Of a DNA stretch of 41,564 nucleotides, positions 16,049 to 23,883 are shown piece by piece. The notes beneath the pieces are model-generated. The model was not told the DNA's origin and made no database searches. It worked only from the letters and a program-made list of their open reading frames with translations. Position 1 is the stretch's first letter; the number at the start of each line of letters is the position of its first letter. This DNA comes from Gordoniibacillus chartarius (GTDB lineage Bacteria; Bacillota; Bacilli; Paenibacillales; NBRC-103111), in NCBI RefSeq assembly GCF_042432825.1, contig NZ_JBHLWN010000109.1, positions 1 to 41,564 on the forward strand, given 5' to 3'. The position numbers and the translations under genes are program-made.

Positions 16049-18555
16049 TGTATGCTCAGGTAATTGTCGACGTTCCAGCCAGACCGACCGATCGGCCTTT
16101 CGACTATGAAGTGCCTCTTGAGCTGGAGGCATGCGTCGAGGTCGGCTCGCGGGTGGAGGTGCCGTTCGGGCCTCGGGTGCTGCAAGGGTTCGTTGTCGGC
16201 GTCTCGGCGGAGGCTCCTGCCGGAATCGACCGTTCAAAGCTGAGGACGGTGAGACGGGTGCTCGATATGACACCGCCGCTGACGCCGGAGCTGGTCGAGC
16301 TCGCCCGCTGGATGAGCGGCAAATATTTGTGTCCGGAGATCGCCGCTCTGCAGGTTATGGTACCGGGGGCGCTCAAGGCGAAATACGATAAAGTCGTCGT
16401 CTTGCGCGAGGATGTGTGGCGGCGGAGGGAAGAGGCTGCACAGCCGGAGCTGCTGCCGACGGATCCTGTTCGCGCGGAGCTGGCCGATTGGCTGCGGGCA
16501 CGCGGGGAGGCGACGGCGGAAGCGCTGCTGGAGCGGTTCCCGGGCTCGGCGTCGCTGCTGAAATCGATGCTGGCCGAAGGTGTGCTGGAGGAACGTCAGC
16601 GCGTGCAGGACCGGATGAGCGTGAAGACGGCGCTAACGGTGTTTCCATGCGGTACGGAAGCGGAGCTGCGCGAGGCGGCGAGCGCGCTTCCCGCCCGCTT
16701 CCAGAAGCAGAAGGACGTCCTCGATGCGCTGCTTGCGGAAGGGCTCAGGCCGCAGCGTCTGACAGAGCTGCTGCATGCCGTCGGCGTAACGTCGTCGGTT
16801 GTGAAGAGCTTGGAAGCGAAAGGTCTTGTCGAGCTCCGGGACGTGGAGGTGCAGCGGGACCCGTATGCAAAGCGGGACTTCGCCCGCACGCAGCCGCTGC
16901 CGCTGACGGAGGAGCAGTCGCACGTGTACGAGGCGGTATGCGGAACGCTGGCTGACGGCCGGCATGAAGTGTTCCTGCTGCAGGGCGTGACGGGGAGCGG
17001 TAAGACGGAAGTGTATTTGCAATCGATTCAGCGCTGTTTGGAGCTGGGCAAGGAAGCGATCGTGCTCGTGCCGGAAATATCGCTCACGCCGCAAATGGTG
17101 CAGCGCTTCAAGGGGCGGTTCGGCGACGACGTCGCCGTCCTGCACAGCCGGCTGTCGCACGGCGAACGGTACGATGAATGGCGGCGCATCGTCCGCAAGG
17201 AAGTGCGCGTCGTTATCGGCGCCCGCTCGGCGATTTTCGCACCGTTCACGAAGCTGGGTCTGATCATTATCGACGAAGAACATGAATCGTCTTACAAGCA
17301 GGAGGAAAGTCCGAAATATCATGCGCGTGACGTGGCGATTCGCCGTGCCGAGGCGGCCGGTGCCGCCGTCGTGCTGGGCTCCGCGACGCCGTCGCTGGAA
17401 AGCGTGTTTGCAACGACGCGCGAAGGCGGCCGCAAATTCCGGCTGCTGGAAATGCATACGAGAGCGCTAGGCCGGCCGCTTCCGCCCGTTCAGCTCGTCG
17501 ACATGCGCGAGGAGCTGAAGAACGGCAACCGGTCGATGTTCAGCGGTGCGCTGCATAAAGCGATCGAAGAACGGTTACACAAGAAAGAACAGATCGTACT
17601 GCTCCTGAACCGGCGCGGCTATGCGACCTTCGTCATGTGCCGTTCGTGCGGCTACGTCGCCGGATGTCCGCATTGCGACATTGCGCTGACATATCATCAA
17701 AATTCGCGTACGCTGCGCTGTCATTATTGCGGATATGCGGAACGCGAGAAATCGCAATGTCCGGACTGTCAGAGCGAGCATATCCGCCATTTCGGCACCG
17801 GTACGCAGCGGGTCGAGGAGGAACTCGTCAAGCTGTTTCCGGGCATTCGGGTCATCCGCATGGATGTCGATACGACAAGCGAGAAGGGCTCCCATGAAAA
17901 ATGGCTTACAATGTTCGGCGAGAAGAAAGCGGATGTGCTGCTCGGCACGCAGATGGTAGCCAAGGGGCTTGATTTTCCCGATGTGACGCTGGTTGGGGTT
18001 ATCGCCGCCGATACGGTGCTGAATCTGCCCGATTTTCGCGCGGGGGAACGGACGTTTCAGCTGCTGACGCAGGTAGCGGGGAGAGCCGGTCGGCATACGC
18101 TGCCCGGCGAGGTGATCGTGCAAACGTATACGCCCGAGCATTACAGTATTGCGGCGGCGGCCGGGCACGACTACGCCGCGTTTCTGGAGACGGAGCTGGA
18201 GCACCGGCGCGCGAACGGCTATCCGCCTTACGCCCGGCTCATCAACATCACGCTATCCCACGAGGAAGTGCCGAGGCTGATGAGAATCTCCGACGCGCTG
18301 GCGCAGCGGCTCAAGGAGCAGGCGCTGGCGGCGCGGCAAAGCGGCGAGGACGGATTCACGTTCGATGTGCTTGGCCCGGTAGCGGCACCGATTGCGCGCA
18401 TCAAAGATAGATATCGGTTCCGCTGCATGGTAAAATATCGGGGAGATGCGGTCGCAAGCCGCATTGTGCGAAGATCCGTCGCTGCGTTTGAGGAGCAGAT
18501 GGCGAAGGAAAAGCTGCAGATCAGCGTCGATGTCGACCCGCAGCTGCTCATGTAA
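16048..18555 (+). CDS. priA: Primosomal replication restart helicase PriA
   Basis: Superfamily 2 3'-to-5' helicase that reloads the replisome at collapsed forks. Of 835 residues, the N-terminal 3'-DNA-binding domain includes DRPFDYEVP and SRVEVPFGPR. Walker A is GVTGSGKTEVYLQ (about 312-324) and Walker B is IIIDEEHESSYKQEE (about 408-422). A zinc-binding insertion has eight cysteines in four CxxC-like pairs (CRSCGY, CPHC, CHYCGY, CPDC). Helicase motifs TQMVAKGLDFPDVTLVGV and QLLTQVAGRAGR follow. Directly after coaBC and followed by def, the same order as in B. subtilis. Confidence 0.95.
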   Translation: MYAQVIVDVPARPTDRPFDYEVPLELEACVEVGSRVEVPFGPRVLQGFVVGVSAEAPAGIDRSKLRTVRRVLDMTPPLTPELVELARWMSGKYLCPEIAALQVMVPGALKAKYDKVVVLREDVWRRREEAAQPELLPTDPVRAELADWLRARGEATAEALLERFPGSASLLKSMLAEGVLEERQRVQDRMSVKTALTVFPCGTEAELREAASALPARFQKQKDVLDALLAEGLRPQRLTELLHAVGVTSSVVKSLEAKGLVELRDVEVQRDPYAKRDFARTQPLPLTEEQSHVYEAVCGTLADGRHEVFLLQGVTGSGKTEVYLQSIQRCLELGKEAIVLVPEISLTPQMVQRFKGRFGDDVAVLHSRLSHGERYDEWRRIVRKEVRVVIGARSAIFAPFTKLGLIIIDEEHESSYKQEESPKYHARDVAIRRAEAAGAAVVLGSATPSLESVFATTREGGRKFRLLEMHTRALGRPLPPVQLVDMREELKNGNRSMFSGALHKAIEERLHKKEQIVLLLNRRGYATFVMCRSCGYVAGCPHCDIALTYHQNSRTLRCHYCGYAEREKSQCPDCQSEHIRHFGTGTQRVEEELVKLFPGIRVIRMDVDTTSEKGSHEKWLTMFGEKKADVLLGTQMVAKGLDFPDVTLVGVIAADTVLNLPDFRAGERTFQLLTQVAGRAGRHTLPGEVIVQTYTPEHYSIAAAAGHDYAAFLETELEHRRANGYPPYARLINITLSHEEVPRLMRISDALAQRLKEQALAARQSGEDGFTFDVLGPVAAPIARIKDRYRFRCMVKYRGDAVASRIVRRSVAAFEEQMAKEKLQISVDVDPQLLM

Positions 18556-18606
18556 GGAAAATGAATGCAATAATTTTGGATAACATAAAGGCAGGTGCTG
18601 TTCATC

Positions 18607-19098
18607 ATGGCAATTCGATTGATCGTGAAGGACCCCGATCCGGTGCTTCGGGAGAAGACGGTGGCGGTGCGGAATTTTAACGCCAATTTGCATAAGCTGC
18701 TCGACGATATGGCCGAGACGATGTATGACGCCGAAGGCGTCGGGCTGGCCGCGCCGCAGGTCGGCATTCTCAAGCGCGTGATCGTCATGGATTGCGGCGA
18801 GGAGCACGGCGGGCTGATCGAGCTCGTCAATCCGGAGATCGTGGAGACGAGCGGGGAACAGCTGGGTCCTGAAGGCTGCCTCAGCATACCGAATTTGCGC
18901 GGCGACGTGCTGCGGCCGATGAACGTGACCGTGAAAGGGCAAAACCGGTTCGGAGAGCCGATCGAGATCAAGGGCACCGAGCTGCTGGCGCGCTGCATTA
19001 TGCATGAAGTCGACCATTTGAACGGCGTGCTGTTCACCGATTTGGCGCAGACGGTATACCGGGTGGAAGAAGACGGAAGCGGCGTGAAGGCGGAGTGA
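18607..19098 (+). CDS. def: Peptide deformylase
   Basis: Metalloenzyme that removes the formyl group from nascent N-termini. All three family motifs are seen: GVGLAAPQVG (motif 1), EGCLSIP (motif 2, metal-binding Cys) and HEVDH (motif 3, two metal His and catalytic Glu). From the ATG at 18607 the protein is 163 residues, beginning MAIRLIVKDPDPVLREK. An in-frame GTG at 18595 lies inside the Shine-Dalgarno-like GCAGGTG and is rejected. It overlaps fmt by 4 nt, pairing the removal and addition of the formyl group. Confidence 0.94.
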   Translation: MAIRLIVKDPDPVLREKTVAVRNFNANLHKLLDDMAETMYDAEGVGLAAPQVGILKRVIVMDCGEEHGGLIELVNPEIVETSGEQLGPEGCLSIPNLRGDVLRPMNVTVKGQNRFGEPIEIKGTELLARCIMHEVDHLNGVLFTDLAQTVYRVEEDGSGVKAE

Positions 19099-20045
19099 GC
19101 AGAATCGTATTCATGGGTACGCCGGAGTTTGCGGTCGCTCCGCTGCGCGTCCTGCTTGAAGAGGGCCACGAGATTGCCGCTGTCGTGACGCAGCCGGACC
19201 GGCCGAAGGGCCGCAAGCGGGTGCTGACGCCGCCACCGGTCAAGGTGGAGGCGCTGGCGCACGGACTGGAGGTGCTGCAGCCGGAGAAGCTGCGCGGCTC
19301 CGACGCGGTGGAGCGCATTCGCGCGCTGCAGCCGGATTTGATCGTGACGGCTGCATACGGACAAATCCTGCCGAAGGCAGTGCTGGAGGCGCCTCGTCTC
19401 GGCTGCATCAACGTGCACGCTTCGCTGCTGCCGAAATACCGGGGCGGCGCTCCGATTCATTATGCCGTCATGAACGGCGATCCGGTGACGGGCGTAACGA
19501 TCATGTACATGGAGGAAGGCCTCGATACCGGCGATATGATTTCCAAGGTCGAGCTGCCGATCGGGGACGACGATACGACCGGCACGATGTTCGGAAAGCT
19601 CAGCGCCGCCGGGGCTGAGCTGCTGAGGCGGACGCTGCCAGGCTTACTGGCGGGGACGATAGCGGCGGAGCCGCAGAACGATGCGGAAGCGATCTATTCG
19701 CCGAACATTAAGCGCGAGCAGGAGCTCGTCGACTGGAGCCGCAGCGCGGTGGCGATCTGGAACCATATTCGCGGCCTCAATCCGTTCCCGGGCGCATATA
19801 CGCTTTGGAACGGCGAAGTGCTGAAGCTGTGGGGAAGCGAGAAGCCTTCCGCCGGTACTGGCGCCCATGCGGCCGCGGCTGCGGCGCCGGGTACGGTGCT
19901 GCAGGTGACGGAGCGCGGCGTTGAGGTGCAGACGGGCGCCGGGACGCTGTGGCTGAAGGAGCTGCAGCCGGCCGGGAAGAAAGCGATGCCGGCGGCCGAA
20001 TTGCGGAACGGCGGGGCGATGAAGCCCGGCACGGTGCTGGGCTGA
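19095..20045 (+). CDS. fmt: Methionyl-tRNA formyltransferase
   Basis: Transfers formyl from 10-formyl-tetrahydrofolate to initiator Met-tRNA. The family start IVFMGTPEFAV is at residues 4-14. The catalytic and folate-binding motif INVHASLLPKYRGGAPIHYA has the conserved Asn and His, followed by MYMEEGLDTGDM. The C-terminal beta barrel (about 205-316) holds an alanine-rich insertion (GTGAHAAAAAAPG, about 254-266). The start is GTG inside the def stop overlap (GTGA). Length 316 is typical. Confidence 0.94.
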   Translation: MSRIVFMGTPEFAVAPLRVLLEEGHEIAAVVTQPDRPKGRKRVLTPPPVKVEALAHGLEVLQPEKLRGSDAVERIRALQPDLIVTAAYGQILPKAVLEAPRLGCINVHASLLPKYRGGAPIHYAVMNGDPVTGVTIMYMEEGLDTGDMISKVELPIGDDDTTGTMFGKLSAAGAELLRRTLPGLLAGTIAAEPQNDAEAIYSPNIKREQELVDWSRSAVAIWNHIRGLNPFPGAYTLWNGEVLKLWGSEKPSAGTGAHAAAAAAPGTVLQVTERGVEVQTGAGTLWLKELQPAGKKAMPAAELRNGGAMKPGTVLG

Positions 20046-20140
20046 TCGCGGCGATAAGCTTTTGGCAGGGAAGCCCCTTTGCGGGTGCTTCCCTGCCCCT
20101 GTATTCGCCGAAGAAACATTCAGGGAAACCGAGGGATGGC

Positions 20141-21940
20141 ATGACGGACAACAAGGCAACGCCCGCGAACCGGATTGGTGCGGGAGCAAGACGCGCCGAA
20201 TCCGGTGCGGGAGCAGGAAACGATGCAGGCAACAGTATGGAAAAAGTGCGTGGTTCCGGAAGCGGCGGCGGAAAAGGCAGAGGTGCCGGCAGCCGTGCGG
20301 TTGCAGGACGCGGCTCTGACAAAGCTGCGGGAGCAAGTCGCGGTGACGGCGTTGGAGCTGGGAGCATTGGCTTTAGCGGCGACGGCACGGGATCAAAACG
20401 TGGTGACGGCATCGGCGCGGCGAACCGGACCGAGCGGATGTCCGGGCTAGGGGCAGCCGGGCAGCGGGTTTCGGCGAACAAGGACGGAGGTCCGGCCGTG
20501 AGGATCGGGGGACCTGCCTCCGCAGGCGGGCCCGCTGCGGCGGGGAAGGCCGTGGGCGGCAGGCGGCCGAAGCGAGGCGGAGGGCCCGCTTCGGCGAGAT
20601 CGGTTGCGCTCGACGTCTTGACCGGCGTTGACGAGCAGGGAGCCTACAGCAACCTGCTGCTGAACCAGACGCTGCAGCGCAGCGGCTTGTCCCGCCCCGA
20701 TGCGGCGCTGGCGACGGAGCTCGTCTACGGGACGATCCAACGTCTGAACACGATCGATCATTTTCTCGGGCGGTTCGTCCGCGGCGGTCTTGCCAAGCTG
20801 GAGCCGTGGGTGCGCAGCCTGCTGCGGCTCAGCTACTATCAGCTCGCGTATTTGGAGCGCGTGCCGGATCACGCCGCGGTCAGCGAGGCGGTGAACCTCG
20901 CGAAGCGGCGCGGCCATGCCGGCATCGCCGGCATGGTGAACGGCACGCTGCGAACGGTCATTCGCGAGCGCGACGGCGGCGGCCTGACCGTGGACGGCCG
21001 CGGCCTGACTCCGGCGGAGGCGCTGGCGCTCCGCCATTCGTACCCAGCGTGGCTGTGCCAGCGCTGGATCGACCGGTTCGGCCTTGAGACGGCCGAACGG
21101 ATCTGCGCGGCGGGCAACACCCCGCCGCACACCAGCGTGCGCGCGAACGCGCTGCGCGGTTCGCGCGAGGAGCTGCTGCACGAGCTGCAGCAGCAGGGCG
21201 TCGACGCCGCGCCAAGCGAGCTCGCCCCGCAGGGGCTCGTGCTGCGCGGCGGCGGCTCGGCGGCGATGCTGCCGCAGTTCGCCGCGGGGGAGCTCTCGAT
21301 CCAGGACGAGAGCTCGATGCTCGTGGCCGAGCTGCTGGCGCCAGAGCCCGGCATGGCCGTGCTCGACTGCTGCGCGGCGCCCGGCGGCAAGACGACGCAT
21401 ATCGCCGAGAAGCTGCGCGGCGAAGGCGCCGTCTGGGCGAGCGATGTGCACGAGCACAAAATCAAGCTGATCGACGAGCAGGCGCAGCGTCTTGGTCTGA
21501 CCAACATTCGTACGATATGTGCCGACGCCCGAGAGCTCGCGCACCGGTTCCCGCCCGAATCGTTCGACTGCATTCTGCTCGACGCGCCGTGCAGCGGCTT
21601 CGGTGTCATCCGGCGCAAGCCTGATTTGAAGTGGGCGAAGATGCCGGACGATATTCCGGCGATCAATGCGATTCAGCGCGAGATTTTGGAGAGCATTCAT
21701 CCGCTCTTGAAGCCAGGCGGCGTGCTGGTTTACAGCACATGTACGATCGAGCGCGAGGAGAACGAGGATACGGTCCAAGCCTTTCTGGCGAATCACACCG
21801 AGTTTGCGCTCGACAAGGCCAGTCCCGTCCGGCTGCCAGAGCCGCTCTTGCCGTTCACCGGCATGGTCACCATTTTGCCGCATCAGTTCGGAAGCGACGG
21901 ATTCTTTATTGCACGCATGCGCAAAGCTAACCGCTCATAA
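20141..21940 (+). CDS. rsmB: 16S rRNA (cytosine-967-C5)-methyltransferase RsmB with long disordered N-terminal extension
   Basis: SAM-dependent methyltransferase modifying C967 of 16S rRNA. The NusB-like N-terminal domain begins near residue 152 (ARSVALDVLTGVDEQGAYSN). The Rossmann catalytic domain has LDCCAAPGGKTTHIAEKL (SAM motif I) and the two catalytic cysteines in DAPCSGFGVIRRKPD and STCTIEREENEDTV. From the ATG at 20141 (GAGGG 5 nt upstream, MTDNKATPANR) the protein has 599 residues against about 430-460 for the family. The extra 150 N-terminal residues are almost only Gly, Ala, Ser, Arg and Lys, in GAGSRAV/GRGS-like runs, and look disordered. A later start would restore normal length, but none near residue 150 has a better ribosome binding site. 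Confidence 0.9.
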   Translation: MTDNKATPANRIGAGARRAESGAGAGNDAGNSMEKVRGSGSGGGKGRGAGSRAVAGRGSDKAAGASRGDGVGAGSIGFSGDGTGSKRGDGIGAANRTERMSGLGAAGQRVSANKDGGPAVRIGGPASAGGPAAAGKAVGGRRPKRGGGPASARSVALDVLTGVDEQGAYSNLLLNQTLQRSGLSRPDAALATELVYGTIQRLNTIDHFLGRFVRGGLAKLEPWVRSLLRLSYYQLAYLERVPDHAAVSEAVNLAKRRGHAGIAGMVNGTLRTVIRERDGGGLTVDGRGLTPAEALALRHSYPAWLCQRWIDRFGLETAERICAAGNTPPHTSVRANALRGSREELLHELQQQGVDAAPSELAPQGLVLRGGGSAAMLPQFAAGELSIQDESSMLVAELLAPEPGMAVLDCCAAPGGKTTHIAEKLRGEGAVWASDVHEHKIKLIDEQAQRLGLTNIRTICADARELAHRFPPESFDCILLDAPCSGFGVIRRKPDLKWAKMPDDIPAINAIQREILESIHPLLKPGGVLVYSTCTIEREENEDTVQAFLANHTEFALDKASPVRLPEPLLPFTGMVTILPHQFGSDGFFIARMRKANRS

Positions 21941-21962
21941 GAACGCATCGTGCGCCATAATG

Positions 21963-21994
21963 TGGTACAATAGATTGAATGCCTAACAGTTAGG
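21963..21994 (+). promoter_or_regulatory. Extended -10 promoter and palindrome upstream of rlmN
   Basis: TGG-TACAAT (21963-21971) is an extended -10 element without a good -35. Transcription would start near 21978. A 13-nt palindrome CCTAAC-A-GTTAGG (21982-21994) lies right at or after that start, where an operator could sit. It precedes the rlmN ATG by 12 nt. Confidence 0.5.
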
Positions 21995-22006
21995 TTGTGA
22001 TTAACG

Positions 22007-23113
22007 ATGGAAGAGCAAAATCAAGCAACGAACACACCCCCGAAGTCGAAGCAGCTGCCGCCCGACCTGAAGCCGTTCGTTTACGACTATACACTGGAGG
22101 ACTGGCAGGATTGGATCGCAGCGGCGGGAGAAGCCAAGTTTCGCGCCGGCCAAATTTTCGAATGGCTGCACGTCAAACGGGTGTCCTCCTTCGAGGAAAT
22201 GACCAATTTGCCGAAATCGCTCCGCGACAAGCTGGAAGCGGGCTTCCAGTTTGTCACGCTGACGGAGATCGCCAAATATCAGTCGACGGACGGAACGGTG
22301 AAGTTTCTGTTCGAGCTGGCCGACAAGAACGCGATCGAAACGGTGATCATGAAGCACAGCTACGGCAATTCGGTATGCGTCACGACCCAGGTCGGCTGCC
22401 GGATCGGCTGCACGTTCTGCGCGTCGACGCTTGGCGGCTTGAAGCGCGATCTGCGCCCCGGCGAAATTATCGCGCAGGTGATCAAGGCGCAGAAGATGCT
22501 GGACGATTCCGGTGAACGCGTATCGAGCATCGTCATTATGGGGATCGGCGAACCGTTTGAAAATTACGACGCCACGATGAAGTTTTTGCGGGTAATGACC
22601 CATCCGAAGGGCCTGAATATTGGCCAGCGCCATATTACCGTGTCGACGAGCGGCATCGTGCCGAATATCTATAAGTTCGCCGACGAGAATATGCAGGTGA
22701 ACCTGGCGATTTCGATTCACGCGCCGAACGACGCGCTGCGCTCGAAGCTCATGCCGGTGAACCGGAGGTTTCCGTTCGCCGATCTGATCGCCGCCTGCAA
22801 GTATTACATTGAAAAGACCGGCCGTCGCATCACATTCGAGTATGCGCTGATGGGCGGGGTGAACGACCAGGCGGAGCACGCCGAAGAGCTTGCGCAAGTA
22901 TTGTCCGGCATGCCGCTGTCCCATGTGAATCTGATTCCCGTCAACTTTGTGGCGGAACGCAACTTCGTTCGTTCGACGAAGAACGATATTTTCAACTTCC
23001 AGCGCATTCTCCAGAATCATAAAGTGAACGCCACGATCCGCCGCGAGCAGGGCAGCGATATCGCCGCAGCGTGCGGACAATTAAGGGCCAAGCATCTGGA
23101 ACTGAAGAAGTAG
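22007..23113 (+). CDS. rlmN: 23S rRNA (adenine-2503-C2) / tRNA (adenine-37-C2) methyltransferase
   Basis: Radical-SAM enzyme methylating C2 of A2503 in 23S rRNA and A37 of some tRNAs. The [4Fe-4S] cluster motif CRIGCTFC (CxxxCxxC) follows VCVTTQVG. Other family blocks are KFLFELADKNAIETV, IVIMGIGEPFENYDA, the mechanistic cysteine region VSTSGIVPNI, and LAISIHAPND. Length 368 is typical; the first 25 residues are a polar tail. It has a probable promoter of its own. prpC follows after 17 nt. Confidence 0.95.
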   Translation: MEEQNQATNTPPKSKQLPPDLKPFVYDYTLEDWQDWIAAAGEAKFRAGQIFEWLHVKRVSSFEEMTNLPKSLRDKLEAGFQFVTLTEIAKYQSTDGTVKFLFELADKNAIETVIMKHSYGNSVCVTTQVGCRIGCTFCASTLGGLKRDLRPGEIIAQVIKAQKMLDDSGERVSSIVIMGIGEPFENYDATMKFLRVMTHPKGLNIGQRHITVSTSGIVPNIYKFADENMQVNLAISIHAPNDALRSKLMPVNRRFPFADLIAACKYYIEKTGRRITFEYALMGGVNDQAEHAEELAQVLSGMPLSHVNLIPVNFVAERNFVRSTKNDIFNFQRILQNHKVNATIRREQGSDIAAACGQLRAKHLELKK

Positions 23114-23130
23114 CGGAGGTGAGCTGTCGA

Positions 23131-23883
23131 ATGCATTTGGTTAGTCGTACCGATATCGGCAACATTCGTCTTGTAAACGAAGACCGCGCGGTCGTCCGGC
23201 ATGTGCCGGGCGGCTGGTCTGTCGCGGTCGTGGCTGACGGCATGGGCGGTCAGCAGGCCGGCGACGTTGCCAGTCAAATGGCTGTCGACATCATTCAGCG
23301 CGAGCTGCAGCGGCTGTCCCCCGAGCTTGCGGCGGACGACTGCGCCGAAGAACTGCGCCGCGCCATTGAAGTCGCCAACGAAAACATATATGAGTTTGCG
23401 CTGGGCAGGGAAAATTACCACGGCATGGGCACAACCGTCGTCAGCGCCGTAGCGAACGGACAGACCGCTATAATCGGACATATCGGCGACAGTCGCGCTT
23501 ACCTGATCAGCGACGCCGGGATGGAACAGCTGACGGAAGACCACTCTCTCGTGAACGAGCTCGTGAAGAACGGTCACATTACGCCTGAGGAGGCTGCTCA
23601 TCATCCGAGGCGCAATGTGATTATCCGGGCCCTCGGGACGGACCCGACCGTTGAAGTCGATCTGCGCCTGGTGCCGTGGAAGGCCGGTAATTTGCTGCTG
23701 TTGTGCAGCGACGGCTTGCATGGGCTTGTCGACGACGATTCGATTCTGGAAGTGGTTCGCGGCGAGCCGGATCTCGACCGGATGGCGCTGCGATTGATTC
23801 ATAGTGCTCTTGATGCGGGCGGAGACGATAATGTGACGGTTGTCCTAATCAAGAACGGTGCGGAAGGAGGGGATCGGGGTTGA
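23131..23883 (+). CDS. prpC: PP2C-type protein serine/threonine phosphatase (PrpC/Stp)
   Basis: Mn/Mg-dependent phosphatase that opposes the PASTA kinase encoded next. PP2C motifs with the metal-binding aspartates are present: RTDIGNIRLVNEDRAVV (about 6-22), VVADGMGGQQAGDVAS (about 33), HIGDSRAYLI (about 114) and DAGGDDNVTVVLI at the end. From the ATG at 23131 the protein is 250 residues, as usual; GGAGGTGAG lies 8 nt upstream. The longer frame from 23071 is the tail of rlmN in another frame and is rejected. It overlaps prkC by 4 nt. Confidence 0.94.
   Translation: MHLVSRTDIGNIRLVNEDRAVVRHVPGGWSVAVVADGMGGQQAGDVASQMAVDIIQRELQRLSPELAADDCAEELRRAIEVANENIYEFALGRENYHGMGTTVVSAVANGQTAIIGHIGDSRAYLISDAGMEQLTEDHSLVNELVKNGHITPEEAAHHPRRNVIIRALGTDPTVEVDLRLVPWKAGNLLLLCSDGLHGLVDDDSILEVVRGEPDLDRMALRLIHSALDAGGDDNVTVVLIKNGAEGGDRG

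Noticed and set aside
19949..20140. N-terminal part of the long rsmB frame within fmt
   Set aside because: It lies inside the fmt coding region and its noncoding tail. The ATG at 20141 has a ribosome binding site and gives a protein that begins after fmt ends.
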